NCBI GenBank assembly: GCA_012511485.1 | Contig: JAAZFZ010000041.1 | Location: forward strand, 1-15,206 | Origin: Clostridiales bacterium | GTDB taxonomy: Bacteria; Bacillota; Clostridia; Oscillospirales; Acutalibacteraceae | Direction: 5' to 3' | Length of the DNA stretch: 15,206 nucleotides | Part shown: positions 13,840 to 15,206 of the stretch, piece by piece | Position numbering within the stretch: position 1 is the stretch's first letter | Layout: every line of letters starts with the position of its first letter | The notes under the pieces: model-generated | The model's database searches: none | What the model was told of the DNA's origin: nothing | What the model saw: the letters and a program-made list of their open reading frames with translations, nothing else | Made by a program: the position numbers and the translations under genes

Positions 13840-15042
13840 TTAACCTGATTTTTTTACCTTTGAGCCTGAAGTTGCCTTGATAACGGAGTTTTTGAAGCTT
13901 TTGCCTGATATTTCAATATCGAGTGAAAACAAATCCAACACTGTTGCGCCGACATCCGCAAAGGTGTCCCTTGTGCCGAGATTATTGCCACGTGAAACCG
14001 CATGACCATATACTAATATGGGCACATATTCCCTTGAATGGTCGGTGCTGTCGGTCGAAGGGTCGCAGCCGTGGTCTGCGGTGATTATCAAAACATCGTC
14101 CTTCTTCATGTTTTCAATAAATACGGCAAGCTGATTATCAAAAACCGATGCCGCTTTTGCATATCCTTCAACATCGTTTCTGTGACCGTAGAGCATATCA
14201 AAATCAACCAGATTCACAAAACAAAGGCCTTTAAAATCCTTATCAAGCAGCCCGATTGTTTTTTCCATCCCGTCAACATTCCCTGTTGTGGCAATTGCCT
14301 GAGAAATACCCCTGCCTGCAAAGATATCGTTTATTTTGCCAACAGCAATTGTTTCAAGGCCGTTTTCGCAAAGAACATCAAGCATGGTTTTCTGAGGCGG
14401 CTGGAGTGAAAAATCATGACGGTTGGACGTCCTGTAATAGTTCGGGTATCTGCCCCTGAACGGGCGTGCTATAACTCTGCCCACGCCGTGCTGACCCTGA
14501 AGCAACTCCCTTGCCATGCGGCAATATTCATATAGCTTTTCAGGTAGAACAACATCCTCATGCGCAGCAATCTGAAAAACACTGTCCGCCGATGTATAAA
14601 CAATCAAGCTGCCAGTTTTTATGTGTTCTCTGCCGTAATCCCGTATAACCTTTGTGCCAGAGTACGGCTTGTTGCATAAGCACCTGCGGCCGGTTATCTC
14701 TTCAAACTGCTCAATGATGCCAGATGGGAAGCCGTTGGGATATGTCGGCAGAGGATTCTCTGAAATAATACCCGAAAGCTCCCAATGTCCGATTGTTGTA
14801 TCCTTGCCGTTAGACTGCTCAACCATCCTGCCAAAGCTAGCAGTCGGCTTTTGCGCCTTGGGTTCACAGAGAACTCCGTCAATATTAAAAAGTCCCATGC
14901 TGTGCATATTCGGAACGAAAAATTCCGGTGAACGGGATATCGCATCAAGCGTATTGCTTCCCTCGTCTCCGAAGCTGCGTGCATCCGGCAAAGCTCCTAT
15001 GCCCAAGCTATCAAGAATAATTAAAAACACTCGTTTTGTCAC
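13840..15042 (-). CDS. deoB: Phosphopentomutase
   Basis: Mn-dependent enzyme of the alkaline-phosphatase superfamily that interconverts ribose (or deoxyribose) 1-phosphate and 5-phosphate in nucleoside salvage. Its 400 residues are typical. The metal and active-site residues are all visible: Asp11 in ILDSLGIG, the phosphorylated Thr82 in KDTTIGHWE, Asp282 and His287 in DFDMLYGHRND, Asp323 and His324 in TADHGCDP, and His335 in DHSREY. The family cap-domain motifs TSADSVFQIAAHE and RVIARPF are also present. The start is GTG at 15042, with GGAGGT six bases upstream. It begins the minus-strand cluster with its own extended -10 promoter. It could add ribose 5-phosphate to the same pentose phosphate pool fed by AraB/AraD, but no regulatory link is visible. 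Confidence 0.97.
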   Translation of the reverse strand: MTKRVFLIILDSLGIGALPDARSFGDEGSNTLDAISRSPEFFVPNMHSMGLFNIDGVLCEPKAQKPTASFGRMVEQSNGKDTTIGHWELSGIISENPLPTYPNGFPSGIIEQFEEITGRRCLCNKPYSGTKVIRDYGREHIKTGSLIVYTSADSVFQIAAHEDVVLPEKLYEYCRMARELLQGQHGVGRVIARPFRGRYPNYYRTSNRHDFSLQPPQKTMLDVLCENGLETIAVGKINDIFAGRGISQAIATTGNVDGMEKTIGLLDKDFKGLCFVNLVDFDMLYGHRNDVEGYAKAASVFDNQLAVFIENMKKDDVLIITADHGCDPSTDSTDHSREYVPILVYGHAVSRGNNLGTRDTFADVGATVLDLFSLDIEISGKSFKNSVIKATSGSKVKKSG

Positions 15043-15072
15043 ATCATTACCTCCAAGTTTACAATTGAGTTA

Positions 15073-15081
15073 ATTATACCA
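15073..15081 (-). promoter_or_regulatory. Extended -10 promoter of deoB
   Basis: TGGTATAAT on the minus strand (15081-15073), a perfect -10 with the TGn extension. No clear -35 is seen at 16-18 bases, as is common for extended -10 promoters. The remaining bases to the window end are AT-rich with no gene recognised. Confidence 0.55.
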
Positions 15082-15206
15082 CCTGCACAGCATTACTAAT
15101 TAAAAAACTGATTTAAATATATGAAAAAACTATTAATAATATTTGCGGCCTGCAACTGTACCCTATAAAAATATAGTTTTTGTCTATTTCCCGTAGGACA
15201 AAATGA

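Overview
The window looks like chromosomal DNA of a Gram-positive, anaerobic Clostridia-type bacterium (Bacillota, probably an Oscillospirales/Lachnospirales-like gut or rumen organism). The reasons are moderate G+C, strong GGAGG-type ribosome binding sites, a DUF4364 gene, a TIGR04086-type membrane gene beside yajC and tgt, and plant-sugar catabolic genes. The taxon is an inference, because no rRNA or marker phylogeny is available here.

Left part (1-1046, + strand): the 3' part of a membrane protein with an HEXXH motif, then a DUF4364 gene interrupted by an in-frame TAA. Middle (1094-10143): a plant-sugar catabolic island. araB and araD (+) converge on uxaA (-), and their stop codons share the six bases TTATAA. 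uxaA diverges from a two-gene unit (+) of a GPH/MelB-type sugar symporter and L-rhamnose isomerase (rhaA). rhaA converges on a minus-strand pair, a ThuA-like gene followed by a Gfo/Idh/MocA oxidoreductase. The rhaA/Gfo gap holds a 30-bp degenerate direct repeat and a two-way terminator. L-arabinose, L-rhamnose and D-galacturonate are the sugars of pectin (rhamnogalacturonan I with arabinan), so these genes plausibly serve pectin monosaccharides. However, araA, rhaB, rhaD, uxaB and uxaC are not in the window, so every pathway is incomplete here.

Right part (10381-15042, all - strand): a nitroreductase-family gene with its own terminator, then a housekeeping cluster transcribed deoB > tgt > yajC > ybaK-like > TIGR04086 membrane gene and closed by a clear terminator at 10997-11021. 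tgt and yajC lie together as in many Firmicutes; the ybaK-like gene sits between yajC and the membrane gene.

The most notable signals are: the nonsense codon in DUF4364; two strong face-to-face promoters inside the uxaA/transporter divergent gap, whose transcripts would overlap; a perfect 7-3-7 palindrome upstream of thuA that resembles GntR-type operators; a predicted 5'-terminal stem-loop on the tgt mRNA; and a terminator hairpin whose loop region carries CCTCCTT. No CRISPR array, insertion sequence, phage gene, tRNA or rRNA was seen. I do not claim a wholly new system; the unusual points are regulatory and in pathway composition.
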